64,000 bases of DNA from CAXBNB01 sp040151475 (GCF_040151475.1 NZ_JBDKWG010000151.1:124001-188000), one strand, 5' to 3'; positions 52,670 through 62,347 are shown, numbered from the stretch's first letter. Made by a program: numbers and translations. The notes: generated by a model from the letters alone, not told the origin.

Positions 52670-53311
52670 ATGATAACTAAATACCGAATAAATCCTATCG
52701 CTAAATTAATTGTTTTAACATTAATTATTACAAGTTGTGTTTCTCACAGGGACTACATCATTGATTCCGATTACAGTTATGATGGAAATTTCAAAAGGTA
52801 TAAAACTTTTGATTTCATTAAAAATGCCAATGAAGATACCCTACACAACAGGGAACTTATCAAAACTACCATGATGAACCGTCTCGGTGCGCAAGGATAT
52901 AAAATAAGTGAGACAAAACCTGACCTTCTCATCATGTATAAAATATTTTATGATGATTTTTATCTTAGGGGCTATAACCAACCAAAGTTTGAAACCTGGG
53001 TTGGTACGAATTCATTCTTAAATACCAAACAAACACAAAGCACAAGACCATCAGTTGCAAATCTCGACCAATATGAAGACGATGATGAAGCACGTACAGG
53101 GGAATATATGGAGCAAAGGTATTGCATGCATGAAGGAACCCTTCTTGTGGTATTTTATGATAGAAAAAGAAAGAAAACCGTTTGGCAGGGATATGCTTCC
53201 GGAGTGTTCTCACGTGCTGACTCCAAATCTGACAGGCACATAAAAGCTGCCACTTCTAAAATATTTAATGAGTTCAGGCTACTTGCTGATGGATTTTTAC
53301 TCAAGGGATAA
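52670..53311 (+). CDS. DUF4136 lipoprotein
   Basis: A 213-residue protein with a lipoprotein signal (AKLIVLTLIITSC, cysteine at about residue 23). It is followed by the DUF4136 domain: YKTFDFIKN, then KTTMMNRLGAQGYKISETKPDLLIMYKIF and a C-terminal TVWQGYASG. The family is outer-membrane or periplasmic and of unknown function. A clear hairpin terminator follows. Confidence 0.87.
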   Translation: MITKYRINPIAKLIVLTLIITSCVSHRDYIIDSDYSYDGNFKRYKTFDFIKNANEDTLHNRELIKTTMMNRLGAQGYKISETKPDLLIMYKIFYDDFYLRGYNQPKFETWVGTNSFLNTKQTQSTRPSVANLDQYEDDDEARTGEYMEQRYCMHEGTLLVVFYDRKRKKTVWQGYASGVFSRADSKSDRHIKAATSKIFNEFRLLADGFLLKG

Positions 53312-53332
53312 GAAAAATAAAAAAATAATTTT

Positions 53333-53363
53333 AAAGCCATTTCAATTTGAAGTGGCTTTTTTT
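53333..53363 (+). terminator. Rho-independent terminator after the DUF4136 gene
   Basis: The stem AAAGCCATTTCAA pairs with TTTGAAGTGGCTTT (one bulge or G-T position) and runs into a T tract, about 20 bp after the stop codon. Confidence 0.85.
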
Positions 53364-53465
53364 ATGCGCTATTTTGAGTCCTGAAATGACGATCAACCGT
53401 GAATAAGATATGCGGTTCAAAGTTGTTAGTATAGGTAATTATTAAATAAACAAAAAAATTCCATT

Positions 53466-53966
53466 ATGAAAAAAATGTATTCCGTTTATGTGAGTTTCAC
53501 TAAACCCTTGCTTTTCTTATCGTTTTTGCTGGTCATGAGTTGTTCTGGCGACAAAAAGGCCTCTACCACCGAAACTCCCAGCCAACAGGAAGAACCCAAA
53601 GAAGCCCCAAAACAAGAAACCACAGACCCTGATCCCCTGAAAAACAAAGGGATAGGTCCTGTAAAGGAAGTAAGCCTTGGAGAGATCGATGATGCCATTG
53701 CCACAGAAGGTAAAGCATTGTTCGAGCAACTCTGTACCGCATGCCACAAACCTACAGAAAAGTTGTTGGGACCTGCTCCAAAAGGAATCTTAGAAAGACG
53801 TTCACCGGAGTGGGTAATGAATATGATTATAAATCCTGATGTAATGATACAAAAAGATCCAATCGCCAAACAACTTCTGGTAGAAGCCAACGGAATACCT
53901 ATGGCCAATCAAAACGTATCGCAGGAAGATGCTCGGAAAATTTTAGAATACTTTAGAACACTTTAA
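53466..53966 (+). CDS. Lipoprotein cytochrome c
   Basis: A 166-residue protein with a lipoprotein signal ending LLVMSCSG, a proline- and glutamate-rich linker of about 45 residues, and a monohaem domain. The haem site is LCTACH, GPAPKGILERRSPEW follows, and the distal ligand is probably the methionine in GIPMANQ. It is probably anchored in the periplasm and carries electrons to an oxidase or reductase. The YceI gene follows after 187 bp. Confidence 0.9.
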   Translation: MKKMYSVYVSFTKPLLFLSFLLVMSCSGDKKASTTETPSQQEEPKEAPKQETTDPDPLKNKGIGPVKEVSLGEIDDAIATEGKALFEQLCTACHKPTEKLLGPAPKGILERRSPEWVMNMIINPDVMIQKDPIAKQLLVEANGIPMANQNVSQEDARKILEYFRTL

Positions 53967-54153
53967 ATCAAAGGCTCTTTTACCACATGTTGAAATATGA
54001 TCAAAAAGTGGCTTATACTTATGTAAACAAGCATTTGCAGTAAATTAAGTTTTGGTCTGAAAATTGAAATGATTAATTTTATAAAAAAGATAACTGTAAT
54101 TACAAATATCTCGTACTAAAGGACTAGTTTAAAAATTAAATAAATATTAAGAC

Positions 54154-54738
54154 ATGAAAAAAACAAATTTATTATTAGCTATCGTAGCGATGGTTGCTAT
54201 TTCATTCAGTGCTTTTGCCGGAAATGAATACAAAATAAATACTAAATCGAGCAAACTAGAATGGCTTGCAAAAAAAGTAACTGGACAACACAATGGTGAC
54301 ATCAGTATAAAAAGTGGAAAGTTGATCTTTGATGGCAGCAAGTTGTCAGGTGGAGAATTTGTGATTGATATGACAACTATAGGAGTACTGGATTTGGAAG
54401 AGGGATCTAAAATGCATGGAAAACTTGTCGGTCACCTAAACTCAGCTGACTTTTTTGATACTTCTAATTTTAAAGAAGCAAGTTTCAAAATCACTTCAGC
54501 AAAAAAAGCGAAAAGTGATGCTGGAAATTATGAAATCACAGGAGACTTGACCATCAAAGGAAAAACAAACTCTATAACTTTTCCTGCCAATGTTGATAAG
54601 AAATCTGCAACAGCCAAAATAGTTTTTGACAGGTCAAAATTCGATATTCGATATGGTTCTAACAGCTTTTTCGATAACCTTGGAGACAAAGCCATTTATG
54701 ATGATGTGGAAATGACAGTGAGCTTAGTAACAGAATAA
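54154..54738 (+). CDS. YceI family periplasmic protein
   Basis: A 194-residue protein. The signal peptide is LLAIVAMVAISFSAFA, followed by a YceI lipocalin-like barrel: SSKLEWLAKKVTGQHNGDISI, GEFVIDMTTIGVLDLEE, KLVGHLNSADFFDTSNFKEASFKI, GDLTIKGKTNSITFPANV and FDRSKFDIRYGSNSFFDNLG. Family members bind isoprenoid lipids such as octaprenyl compounds in the periplasm. It is followed by a strong terminator. Confidence 0.94.
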   Translation: MKKTNLLLAIVAMVAISFSAFAGNEYKINTKSSKLEWLAKKVTGQHNGDISIKSGKLIFDGSKLSGGEFVIDMTTIGVLDLEEGSKMHGKLVGHLNSADFFDTSNFKEASFKITSAKKAKSDAGNYEITGDLTIKGKTNSITFPANVDKKSATAKIVFDRSKFDIRYGSNSFFDNLGDKAIYDDVEMTVSLVTE

Positions 54739-54761
54739 ACTCAGTTCCATAAGATATTATT

Positions 54762-54786
54762 AAAGTCCCTTACAGGGACTTTTTTT
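54762..54786 (+). terminator. Rho-independent terminator between yceI and the radical SAM gene
   Basis: AAAGTCCC and GGGACTTT form an 8-bp stem around TTACA, followed by a T run. The A-rich left flank means it can serve both converging genes. Confidence 0.9.
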
Positions 54787-54791
54787 ATGCA

Positions 54792-55856
54792 TTAAAACAA
54801 AGAATAATTACCTCCCTTTCGAAATTTTGAGGTATCTAAAGGTGACATTGTTCTATCCTTCATATACTTCTTTACAGATATGTGAAATAAATTCTCAATT
54901 GATTCAGACATTACACCATCACCTCTCATCCTCCTACCCCATTGGCTATCATTTACATTTCCACCATGCAGGCTTTCAATTTGATTCCAAACTTTTTCAG
55001 CTCGCAATGGAAAGCTTTTGCTCAGCCAATCTTTGAAAACCAAACCAATTTGACCATTTAGCCTCACAGTAGTATAACCAGCTCTTATAGCTCCGGCTTC
55101 TGCTGATTTTTGAATTATTTTAGGAATTTCATGGTCATTCAGGCCGGGAACTATTGGTGCAACCATCACCATAACCGGAATACCTGCATCAGCGAGAATT
55201 TTAATCGTAGAGAACCTGTTTAAGGAAGAAGAAGTTCTGGGTTCCATCTTTCTCCTTAATTCTTCATTTACAGAAGTTATAGATACAGCAACGCATACAA
55301 GGTTGTTCTTTGCCAGTTCTGAAAGGATATCCAAATCTCTTTTAATCAGGCTATTTTTGGTAATTATGCCAACCGGATTCTGATATTTCAAAAACATCTC
55401 TAAGAGTTTCCTGGTAATACCAAACCTCTTTTCCAATGGTTGATAGCAATCCGTGTTTCCCGAAAGCATGACAGTAGCAGGCTTCCATGTCTTTTTCAAA
55501 AACTCTTTTTCCAATAATTCTGCTGCATTCTTTTTAACTACAATCTTAGATTCAAAATCCATTCCCGCATTAAACCCCCAGTACTCATGTGAATTTCTGG
55601 CATAGCAATAGACACATCCATGTTCACACCCTTGATAGGGATTAATCGAATAACGCCATGAAAGGTCAGGGCTATCATTTCTGCTGACAATACCCTTTGG
55701 TGATTCGAAAAATATATTTGTTTTAGGAATAGCTGTTTCATAGTCATCTATCCCGTCTGTATTTTCTGCATCAACAAATGTTTTCTCAAATCTGTTACCC
55801 GGTTTTATCTGTGCTCCTCTTCCTTTAAATATGTTTTCATTTTTCGGTAATTCCAT
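54792..55856 (-). CDS. PA0069-family radical SAM protein
   Basis: A 354-residue protein. NPYQGCEHGCVYCYARNSHEYWG holds the radical SAM CxxxCxxC cluster motif, near residues 76-83. The rest follows the PA0069/SplB-like family (MLSGNTDCYQPLEKRFGITR, ITKNSLIKRDLDIL, RLNGQIGLVFKDWL). Distantly similar to spore photoproduct lyase, but the family's reaction is unknown to me. It is convergent with the YceI gene and divergent from the cyclophilin gene. Confidence 0.9.
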   Translation of the reverse strand: MELPKNENIFKGRGAQIKPGNRFEKTFVDAENTDGIDDYETAIPKTNIFFESPKGIVSRNDSPDLSWRYSINPYQGCEHGCVYCYARNSHEYWGFNAGMDFESKIVVKKNAAELLEKEFLKKTWKPATVMLSGNTDCYQPLEKRFGITRKLLEMFLKYQNPVGIITKNSLIKRDLDILSELAKNNLVCVAVSITSVNEELRRKMEPRTSSSLNRFSTIKILADAGIPVMVMVAPIVPGLNDHEIPKIIQKSAEAGAIRAGYTTVRLNGQIGLVFKDWLSKSFPLRAEKVWNQIESLHGGNVNDSQWGRRMRGDGVMSESIENLFHISVKKYMKDRTMSPLDTSKFRKGGNYSLF

Positions 55857-55982
55857 AAATCTATCTGCTTTATAATTTGAATGTAAAATACTAATAATAT
55901 TAGTATTTTACATTGTTTATTTTATGAATTAAATTTGCTTCTGATTCCAGAAAATAGATTTTTATAAAATAAAAAGAACAGT

Positions 55983-56417
55983 ATGAGAGCAGAAATCCAC
56001 ACCGCAAAAGGTGTAATGAAGATTGATTTTTATGAAAAAGATGCACCTAATACGGTAAAAAACTTTGTTGAATTGGCTAATCATAACTTCTATGACGGGT
56101 TAACTTTTCACAGGGTATTGCCTGATTTTGTAATTCAGGGTGGATGCCCTAATGGTACAGGTGCAGGTGGGCCGGGATATCACATCAATTGTGAACTTGA
56201 TGGTGAAAACCAATACCATGACAGAGGAGTGCTTTCAATGGCACATGCAGGAAGAAATACAGGAGGCTCTCAGTTTTTCATCTGCCATTCAAGAAATAAC
56301 ACTGCCCATTTGGATCGAAACCACACCTGCTTTGGAAAGGTAGTCGAAGGCCTGGAAGTAATTGATATGATCAAAGAGGGAGATGTAATGGATAAGGTAG
56401 TAATTATTGAAGATTGA
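55983..56417 (+). CDS. Peptidyl-prolyl cis-trans isomerase, cyclophilin type
   Basis: A 144-residue cytoplasmic cyclophilin without signal peptide. FHRVLPDFVIQGGCPNGTG holds the catalytic R/F/Q set, GVLSMAHAGRNTGGSQFFICH the binding groove, and LDRNHTCFGKV the H of the family. It speeds proline isomerisation in protein folding. A hairpin follows that it shares with the response-regulator gene. Confidence 0.95.
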   Translation: MRAEIHTAKGVMKIDFYEKDAPNTVKNFVELANHNFYDGLTFHRVLPDFVIQGGCPNGTGAGGPGYHINCELDGENQYHDRGVLSMAHAGRNTGGSQFFICHSRNNTAHLDRNHTCFGKVVEGLEVIDMIKEGDVMDKVVIIED

Positions 56418-56433
56418 TCAACTTTTGGTTATT

Positions 56434-56477
56434 AAAAAATGGCTGTTTCATTCAAATTTGAAGCAGCCATTTTTTTA
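56434..56477. terminator. Bidirectional hairpin terminator
   Basis: AAAAAATGGCTG pairs with CAGCCATTTTTT, extended by TTTCA/TGAA and a short loop. A tract and T tract on either side suit both converging genes; it overlaps the last codon of the response regulator. Confidence 0.88.
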
Positions 56478-56825
56478 TATGCCTTGTTCTATCATTTTTT
56501 TCAACTCTTCCCCATTCCATGGTTTACTCATACAACCATCGAAATTAAAAGCTTTCATGGCATCCCTTATCACCTTATCATTGATGTACTCAGAAATGAT
56601 AATTTTTTTAGTATTAACGTATAACTCACCCACTTTGACAAGTAATTCAATGCCTGTTAGTTCAGGCATACGATGATCTGCAATCACTACATCGATTTGA
56701 TTTGCACTTAGAATATCCAGAGCCTCTTCACCACTCTCTGCCACAAAAACAGTGTAATATCTCTTAAATGCTATCCTAAATACATTCAAATTTTCCTTTT
56801 GATCATCAACATACAAAACATTCAT
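56475..56825 (-). CDS. Stand-alone response regulator receiver
   Basis: A 116-residue CheY-like domain only. The acidic pair is VLYVDDQKEN, the phosphorylated aspartate is the D in VVIADHRMP (about residue 52), and the conserved lysine is in MSKPW near the end. There is no output domain, so it must act by protein contact. The kinase is not nearby. It lies downstream of the outer-membrane barrel gene after 76 bp. Confidence 0.88.
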   Translation of the reverse strand: MNVLYVDDQKENLNVFRIAFKRYYTVFVAESGEEALDILSANQIDVVIADHRMPELTGIELLVKVGELYVNTKKIIISEYINDKVIRDAMKAFNFDGCMSKPWNGEELKKMIEQGI

Positions 56826-56901
56826 CCCCTGCTATTTTAAATTACATTGTCCTTATCACGAAAGGACTATCAAACGATTCAATAAAATGATTTTGGGGAA
56901 T

Positions 56902-58014
56902 TTAAAATGCTTCCCTTACAGAAAGGTAAAATGCTGATTGCCCATTGTCAGTAAAACCAATGTCCAAACGAATGTTCATTTTTTCATCTTTCAATGCCTG
57001 AAACCTTCCTCCTAAACCATAAATGAACCTATTGTTATTCCAACTAAAATCTCCTAAGCCAGAAGCTACATCTCCCATACCGGCAAATACCACTCCCCCA
57101 AACCTCCAAAACAATTCTTGTCGTACTTCAGCTTGCAAAAAATATGACTGCCTATCGATATATAGATTTTTATGACTTAATCCCCTCAGCCTGTCATCTC
57201 CTCCCAGCTTTGGCAGTTTGTAGAATGGCATGTTGGTACCAGAAGTAAAATTTGCTCTAAACTGTAATGCCAGGATATTTTTTTTACTTAAAAGCTTCAT
57301 GTACTTTCTGTAGTCCAACAGATAAGATGCGTAATTGTATTGACCTGCAAACCCTTCGTTAAAAAGTGTAATTCCGGCATTTAAAAAAGTGCCATCCGTA
57401 GGATAAAGTGTACTATTCCGGGAATCATACAGAAGCCCGGGACCTATACCCATATTGCGTCCTCCATCAATTCCGATAGCATTTGAATTTTCCAAATCCC
57501 CACCCACAATCACTTTACGAATATCATTGTACTGCAAGTCATAGAGTAAACCGACAAACAGATTTTGATTTACAGGTTTCATTACCCGCCCTGAAACACG
57601 GTAAAAACGGTCAGTATAAAGTTCTCTATGATCAGGATCAGTTTGATTGCCTATACCGTAGAAAAAATCGGGAAAATTAAAATACCTGATAATGGTATTG
57701 ATGTTCAAACCATTTTTAAGATATACATCAATGTCCAGAGCAGAAAGCACCTGCTTCTTTTGAGTGTATAAAAAATATGGTGAAATCGAAGTAGGACGGT
57801 AAAACTCATTGGCCTCACCGTCCTTATCTTTCAATACCATAAAGGCAATAATACCATACATAAATCCGGTCTCAGGAGATGACCCTAAAGCAGGATATAC
57901 TGCAAAACTCGTCTTTTTGGTTTTGGTAGTATCAGCCTGACTAAAAGCTGAGAAAATAGATACCAACATCAACAGAATCAATAACAGTATAGGTTTCAGT
58001 CGGTATTTATTCAT
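56902..58014 (-). CDS. BamA/TamA-family outer membrane protein
   Basis: A 370-residue protein with a signal peptide (LKPILLLILLMLVSIFSAFSQA) and a Bac_surface_Ag-type beta barrel. YPTDGTFLNAGITLF, LGGDDRLRGLSHKNLY (the barrel's LRG-type motif) and a C-terminal strand ending VREAF with aromatic F are visible. No POTRA domains fit in its length, so it is a barrel-only member, not BamA itself. It is downstream of aspS by 33 bp. Confidence 0.85.
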   Translation of the reverse strand: MNKYRLKPILLLILLMLVSIFSAFSQADTTKTKKTSFAVYPALGSSPETGFMYGIIAFMVLKDKDGEANEFYRPTSISPYFLYTQKKQVLSALDIDVYLKNGLNINTIIRYFNFPDFFYGIGNQTDPDHRELYTDRFYRVSGRVMKPVNQNLFVGLLYDLQYNDIRKVIVGGDLENSNAIGIDGGRNMGIGPGLLYDSRNSTLYPTDGTFLNAGITLFNEGFAGQYNYASYLLDYRKYMKLLSKKNILALQFRANFTSGTNMPFYKLPKLGGDDRLRGLSHKNLYIDRQSYFLQAEVRQELFWRFGGVVFAGMGDVASGLGDFSWNNNRFIYGLGGRFQALKDEKMNIRLDIGFTDNGQSAFYLSVREAF

Positions 58015-58047
58015 TTTTAAATATTAAAATTTGATTTTTATAAAGGA

Positions 58048-59796
58048 TCATTTATCCAACTTAATACCTAATTCTTTTAGCTGATCTGGTGAAACCATCG
58101 ATGGTGAATCAATCATCACATCTCTGGCTGAAGTATTTTTAGGAAAGGCAATATAATCCCGAATAGATTGTGATCCGCCAAACAAGGCACAAAGTCTGTC
58201 AAAACCAAATGCAATGCCACCGTGAGGTGGAGCTCCATATTCAAAAGCATCCATCAAGAAACCAAACTGAGCTTTAGCTTCTTCCGGGGTAAATCCCAGA
58301 TGATCAAACATCAATGCCTGAGTCTCTCTGTCATGAATTCTGATTGATCCACCTCCTATTTCCACTCCATTGATTACTAAATCATAGGCATTGGCTTTAA
58401 CCGCTCCCGGATCGATATCCAACAATTTCAAATCCTCTTTGTTAGGAGAGGTAAACGGATGGTGCATGGCGTGATACCGTTGAGTTTCTTCATCCCACTC
58501 CAATAACGGGAAATCAATTATCCAAAGTGGTTTGAAAACAGAATCGTCTCTCAACCCCAATTGGTTACCCATTTCGAGACGCAATTCATTCATTGCTTTA
58601 CGGGTATGGTCTGTATCTCCGGATAACACCAACAATAAATCTCCCGCTTCTGCACCTGCCGCTTCTGCCCACTGCTTCAAATCTTCTTGCGAGTAAAATT
58701 TATCTACAGACGACTTGAAAGTACCGTCTTGGTTACATTTTAAATAAACCAGCCCTTTCGCTCCTATCTGAGGTTTTCTTACAAAGTCAGTTAGGGCATC
58801 CAATTGTTTTCTGGTGTATTCTGCACATCCCTTTGCACAAATAGCAACCACCAGTTCCGATTGATCAAATATGCCAAATCCTTTTCCTTTTGCCACACTA
58901 TTGATCTCTACAAACGGCATTTCAAAGCGTACGTCCGGCTTATCAGAACCGTACAATCTCATAGCATCGTCGTATTGCATGTGTACAAACTCGCCTACTT
59001 CGATACCTTTCACTTCTTTGAATAGAAATCTAACCAACCCCTCAAAAGTATTTAAGATATCTTCTCTGGTAACAAATGACATTTCACAGTCAATTTGAGT
59101 AAATTCAGGCTGGCGATCTGCTCTTAAGTCTTCGTCCCGAAAGCATTTTACTATTTGGAAATACTTGTCAAAACCTGACACCATTAGCAACTGCTTGAAA
59201 GTCTGGGGAGATTGCGGCAGGGCGTAAAATTCTCCCTGATTCACACGAGATGGTACAACAAAATCTCTTGCGCCTTCCGGGGTTGATTTTATCAATACAG
59301 GTGTTTCTACTTCCATAAAATCCTGATTGGACAAATAAGATCTTGTAGCCTGGAGCATCTTGTGTCTCAACTTCAACTTACTACTCACAGGATTTCTTCT
59401 CAAATCCAGATAGCGATACTTCATCCTTAATTCCTCTCCACCATCCGTATCGTCTTCTATCAAAAAGGGAGGCACCTTAGATTTGTTTAACACCTCCATT
59501 TTCTCCACTTTTATCTCAATATCTCCGGTAGGAATCTTGTCATTCTTCGAATATCTCTCTGTAACAACCCCGGTGGCACTGATCACAAATTCTCTACCAA
59601 CGGATGTAGCCAAATTTATTAATTCAGTAGAAGCCTGACCTTCTTCAAATATTAGCTGTGTCACCCCATAACGATCACGTAAATCTATCCAAACTACTCC
59701 TCCTTTGTCTCTCAATGTCTGTACCCAACCGCATAAAGTTACTGTTTTACCTACTTCACTGATCCTTAATTCACCACAAGTATTTGTCCTAAGCAT
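58048..59796 (-). CDS. aspS: Aspartate--tRNA ligase
   Basis: About 582 residues from ATG 59796 (MLRTNTCGELRISEVGKTV). It has an OB-fold anticodon domain (VTLCGWVQTLRDKGGVVWIDLRDRYG), class II motif 2 (FRDEDLRADRQPEFTQIDCE) and motif 3 (GIAFGFDRL), with the bacterial GAD insertion between. The longer frame has no conserved residues. It charges tRNA-Asp. A TAAATTTG box lies in the upstream gap, but a matching -33 box is missing. Confidence 0.96.
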   Translation of the reverse strand: MLRTNTCGELRISEVGKTVTLCGWVQTLRDKGGVVWIDLRDRYGVTQLIFEEGQASTELINLATSVGREFVISATGVVTERYSKNDKIPTGDIEIKVEKMEVLNKSKVPPFLIEDDTDGGEELRMKYRYLDLRRNPVSSKLKLRHKMLQATRSYLSNQDFMEVETPVLIKSTPEGARDFVVPSRVNQGEFYALPQSPQTFKQLLMVSGFDKYFQIVKCFRDEDLRADRQPEFTQIDCEMSFVTREDILNTFEGLVRFLFKEVKGIEVGEFVHMQYDDAMRLYGSDKPDVRFEMPFVEINSVAKGKGFGIFDQSELVVAICAKGCAEYTRKQLDALTDFVRKPQIGAKGLVYLKCNQDGTFKSSVDKFYSQEDLKQWAEAAGAEAGDLLLVLSGDTDHTRKAMNELRLEMGNQLGLRDDSVFKPLWIIDFPLLEWDEETQRYHAMHHPFTSPNKEDLKLLDIDPGAVKANAYDLVINGVEIGGGSIRIHDRETQALMFDHLGFTPEEAKAQFGFLMDAFEYGAPPHGGIAFGFDRLCALFGGSQSIRDYIAFPKNTSARDVMIDSPSMVSPDQLKELGIKLDK

Positions 59797-59914
59797 TCTT
59801 TCTATCTTGTTTATTCGTTGAAATTTTGAGAACCGCAAATTTAATAATTGTGGTCGTTTGGGCGTTATCTACTTCTACTTTAATTTTGATTTTTCACATT
59901 GTATAAATACTCCC

Positions 59915-60475
59915 ATGATTTTGAACATTCTCCTTTCGTTTTTACTTCTTTTTTCTTCTTATCAATCTGACAAGCTGGTTAAAATAAAGGTGAATGAATC
60001 TATCTCTATGTCTATTCCTGAAAACTTCAGGCCAATGACCGACGATGAAATTGCTGACAGGTACTTTACTATCAAACGGCCTCTGGCTTTGTTTACCGAT
60101 CCGGGTATGACTATAGATCTTGGAGTAAATAAGTCCATCACACAATGGAATGAAAAGGATTTGGAGATTATGAAGAGCTTTCAAAAATCCAACATCTATA
60201 GTTTGTACGACAATATAGAAATGTTGAGTGAAGGCATTAAAGAAGTAAATGGCAGAAAATATGCCTATTTCGAGTTTGTATCTACAGTGAAAGAGGAAGA
60301 AGATGTTTTTGTAAAAAAAGGATCAATCAACAAATATACTTACATACAATATACCCTGATCAACGGAAATTCACTGGTATTTAATTTTTCATGTCCCTCC
60401 AATATCAAAGCAACCTGGCAAAACGTAGCAAATGAAATCATGCAAAGTATGGAAGTAAAAAAGAACCTTCAATGA
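59915..60475 (+). CDS. Hypothetical secreted protein
   Basis: About 186 residues from ATG 59915 with a short signal peptide (ILNILLSFLLLFSSYQS). The mature part has a start KIKVNESISMSIPENFRPMTDDE and a repeated alpha/beta pattern (NGRKYAYFEFVSTVKEEE, ANEIMQSMEV) that resembles PsbP/DUF1795-like small periplasmic domains (inference). It overlaps tadA by the sequence ATGA, so both are probably translated together. Function unknown. Confidence 0.7.
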   Translation: MILNILLSFLLLFSSYQSDKLVKIKVNESISMSIPENFRPMTDDEIADRYFTIKRPLALFTDPGMTIDLGVNKSITQWNEKDLEIMKSFQKSNIYSLYDNIEMLSEGIKEVNGRKYAYFEFVSTVKEEEDVFVKKGSINKYTYIQYTLINGNSLVFNFSCPSNIKATWQNVANEIMQSMEVKKNLQ

Positions 60476-60921
60476 TTCCGGGGTTACACAGCGACGAAGC
60501 TTTTATGAAGCAGGCTCTGACTCAGGCTAAATATGCTCTGGAGGAAGGAGAAGTGCCGATTGGAGCAGTTGTGGTTTGCGACAATAAAATTATAGCCAGG
60601 GCGTACAATCAGGTAGAAAAACTAAATGATGTAACTGCTCATGCTGAAATTCTTGCGATTACGGCTGCAGAAAACTTCCTGGGCACCAAGTATCTCACAC
60701 AATGTCGTTTGTTCGTAACATTGGAGCCATGTACCATGTGCGCAGGGGCATCCTATTGGTCGCAACTCGAAGGAGTAGTCTATGGTGCCAGTGATGAAAA
60801 AAGAGGATATTCTGCTCTTGCTCCCAAGGCATTTCATCCCAAGACCAATGTACAACATGGTGTACTGGCAGAAGAGTGTGGCGAATTGGTAAAAGATTTT
60901 TTTACGAGGTTGAGGGAGTAA
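60472..60921 (+). CDS. tadA: tRNA(A34) adenosine deaminase
   Basis: A 149-residue cytidine-deaminase-fold protein. The zinc site is HAEI (H and catalytic E) plus PCTMCAGA, with DEKRGYSAL close to the C-terminus. EEGEVPIGAVVV is the TadA N-terminal strand. It converts adenosine 34 of tRNA-Arg to inosine. It overlaps the secreted-protein gene by 4 bases. Confidence 0.93.
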   Translation: MIPGLHSDEAFMKQALTQAKYALEEGEVPIGAVVVCDNKIIARAYNQVEKLNDVTAHAEILAITAAENFLGTKYLTQCRLFVTLEPCTMCAGASYWSQLEGVVYGASDEKRGYSALAPKAFHPKTNVQHGVLAEECGELVKDFFTRLRE

Positions 60922-61071
60922 AACAGTTATCAGACAAATAGGCCACTAACCAAACAGCCCTGATAAATTTCTTCAATACATGCATAGATTTGATTCATGA
61001 AAATCATTGGTCACCACGTCAAAAAAGGCTAGTTTTACAGTAAATTTTTAATACATATAAATAATACAATT

Positions 61072-61674
61072 ATGGCATTCGAATTACCTTCATTACCCTA
61101 TGCTCATGACGCTCTTGAGCCGCATATCGATACTAAAACTATGGAAATCCATCACGGGAAACACCATAATGCTTATGTAACCAATTTGAACAATGCTATT
61201 GCCGGTACGAACATGGAAGGCAAGTCTATTGAAGAAATTTGTGCGCAGCACTCTGATGTTCCTGCTGTAAGAAACAACGGCGGTGGACACTTCAACCACT
61301 CCCTTTTCTGGACAGTGATGAGCCCAAATGGCGGAGGCACTCCTTCAGGGGATTTGGCAGCAGCTATTGATGTCGCTTTCGGTTCATTTGATGCATTCAA
61401 AGAGACGTTTGCAAAAGCCGGAGCAACCAGATTTGGTTCTGGTTGGGCATGGCTTTGTGTCAAAGATGGCAAATTAGAAGTTTGCTCATCTGCCAATCAG
61501 GACAATCCTTTGATGCCGGGTGTTGGCTGTGGAGGCACTCCTATTCTTGGACTTGATGTATGGGAGCATGCTTACTATTTGCACTACCAAAACAGAAGGC
61601 CTGATTACATTGCTGCATTTTTTAATGTAGTCAACTGGGATGAAGTAGCGAAAAGATTCGCAGCAGCGAAGTAA
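61072..61674 (+). CDS. sodB: Superoxide dismutase (Fe/Mn)
   Basis: A 200-residue protein. ELPSLPYAHDALEPHIDTKTMEIHHGKHHNAYV holds the first two metal histidines, HFNHSLFW the helix region, GSGWAWL the core, and LDVWEHAYYLHYQNRRPDY the D and H metal ligands with the Fe/Mn-family signature. There is no signal peptide, so it is cytoplasmic. I cannot assign the metal with certainty. A terminator shared with miaE follows. Confidence 0.95.
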   Translation: MAFELPSLPYAHDALEPHIDTKTMEIHHGKHHNAYVTNLNNAIAGTNMEGKSIEEICAQHSDVPAVRNNGGGHFNHSLFWTVMSPNGGGTPSGDLAAAIDVAFGSFDAFKETFAKAGATRFGSGWAWLCVKDGKLEVCSSANQDNPLMPGVGCGGTPILGLDVWEHAYYLHYQNRRPDYIAAFFNVVNWDEVAKRFAAAK

Positions 61675-61694
61675 TTTCTGAAAATACTTTCCAT

Positions 61695-61731
61695 AAAAAG
61701 TCATTCTTCGGTGTTCGGGGAATGACTTTTT
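61695..61731. terminator. Bidirectional hairpin terminator after sodB
   Basis: AAAAAGTCATTC at 61695-61706 is perfectly complementary to GAATGACTTTTT at 61720-61731, a 12-bp stem with a 13-base loop. Its end touches the stop codon of the convergent miaE gene. Confidence 0.9.
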
Positions 61732-62336
61732 CAATGCATCCTATCCCCTCTTACCTCTAAATTTTTCATAATATCGGCTTCAGCTACGAGAAACTCTCTC
61801 CACCGGTTCATTACATATTCCTCTCCCATATATTTCTTAGCTAAGTCCAGGAAATTGGCATAATGGGCAGCCTCAGACACCATCAATTCATAGTAGAACT
61901 TTTGCAGGCCTGTATCTTCCATGTTTTTCCAAAGCAATTTAAAACGTTCACAACTTCTGGCTTCTATCAGTGCATTGAGCAGTAGTTTTTCCACCAACTG
62001 TTGATCTCGACTGCCACCTTTCCTCACAATACCATTGATAGCAATCACGTATTCATCTTTGCGCATCCTGCCAAGGGAGATTCCCCGTTTTTTCATTTCA
62101 TCAAGCACACGCTCAAAATGACTCCATTCTTCAGCTACAACACTTGTCATCAATTCTACCAAATCTGCTTTTTCCGGATATGAAACGATCAAAGAGATGC
62201 ATGAAGAAGCTGCCTTTTGCTCACAATAGGCATGATCGATCAGAATTTCATCGAGCGACTTTTCTGCAATATTTGTCCACCTTGGATCTGTAGGGAGATT
62301 GAGTCCCAATACAGTTTTGTCAAAATCACCTTCCAT
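61731..62336 (-). CDS. miaE: tRNA-(ms2io6A)-hydroxylase-like di-iron protein
   Basis: A 201-residue ferritin-like helical protein. DEILIDHAYCEQKAASSCISL, VAEEWSHFERVLDEMKKRG and SEAAHYANFLDLA carry the E and ExxH di-iron ligands in the MiaE spacing. By family it hydroxylates the isopentenyl group of modified A37 in tRNA. It begins 11 bp after the porin gene's stop, so it is probably co-transcribed with it. Confidence 0.88.
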   Translation of the reverse strand: MEGDFDKTVLGLNLPTDPRWTNIAEKSLDEILIDHAYCEQKAASSCISLIVSYPEKADLVELMTSVVAEEWSHFERVLDEMKKRGISLGRMRKDEYVIAINGIVRKGGSRDQQLVEKLLLNALIEARSCERFKLLWKNMEDTGLQKFYYELMVSEAAHYANFLDLAKKYMGEEYVMNRWREFLVAEADIMKNLEVRGDRMH

Positions 62337-62347
62337 AAGATTATCTT

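Noticed and set aside
53393..53403. ATCAACCGTGA, matching part of the 21-bp repeat arm at 16460-16586
   Set aside because: Eleven bases without the rest of the arm or a second arm nearby is not enough to call another copy.
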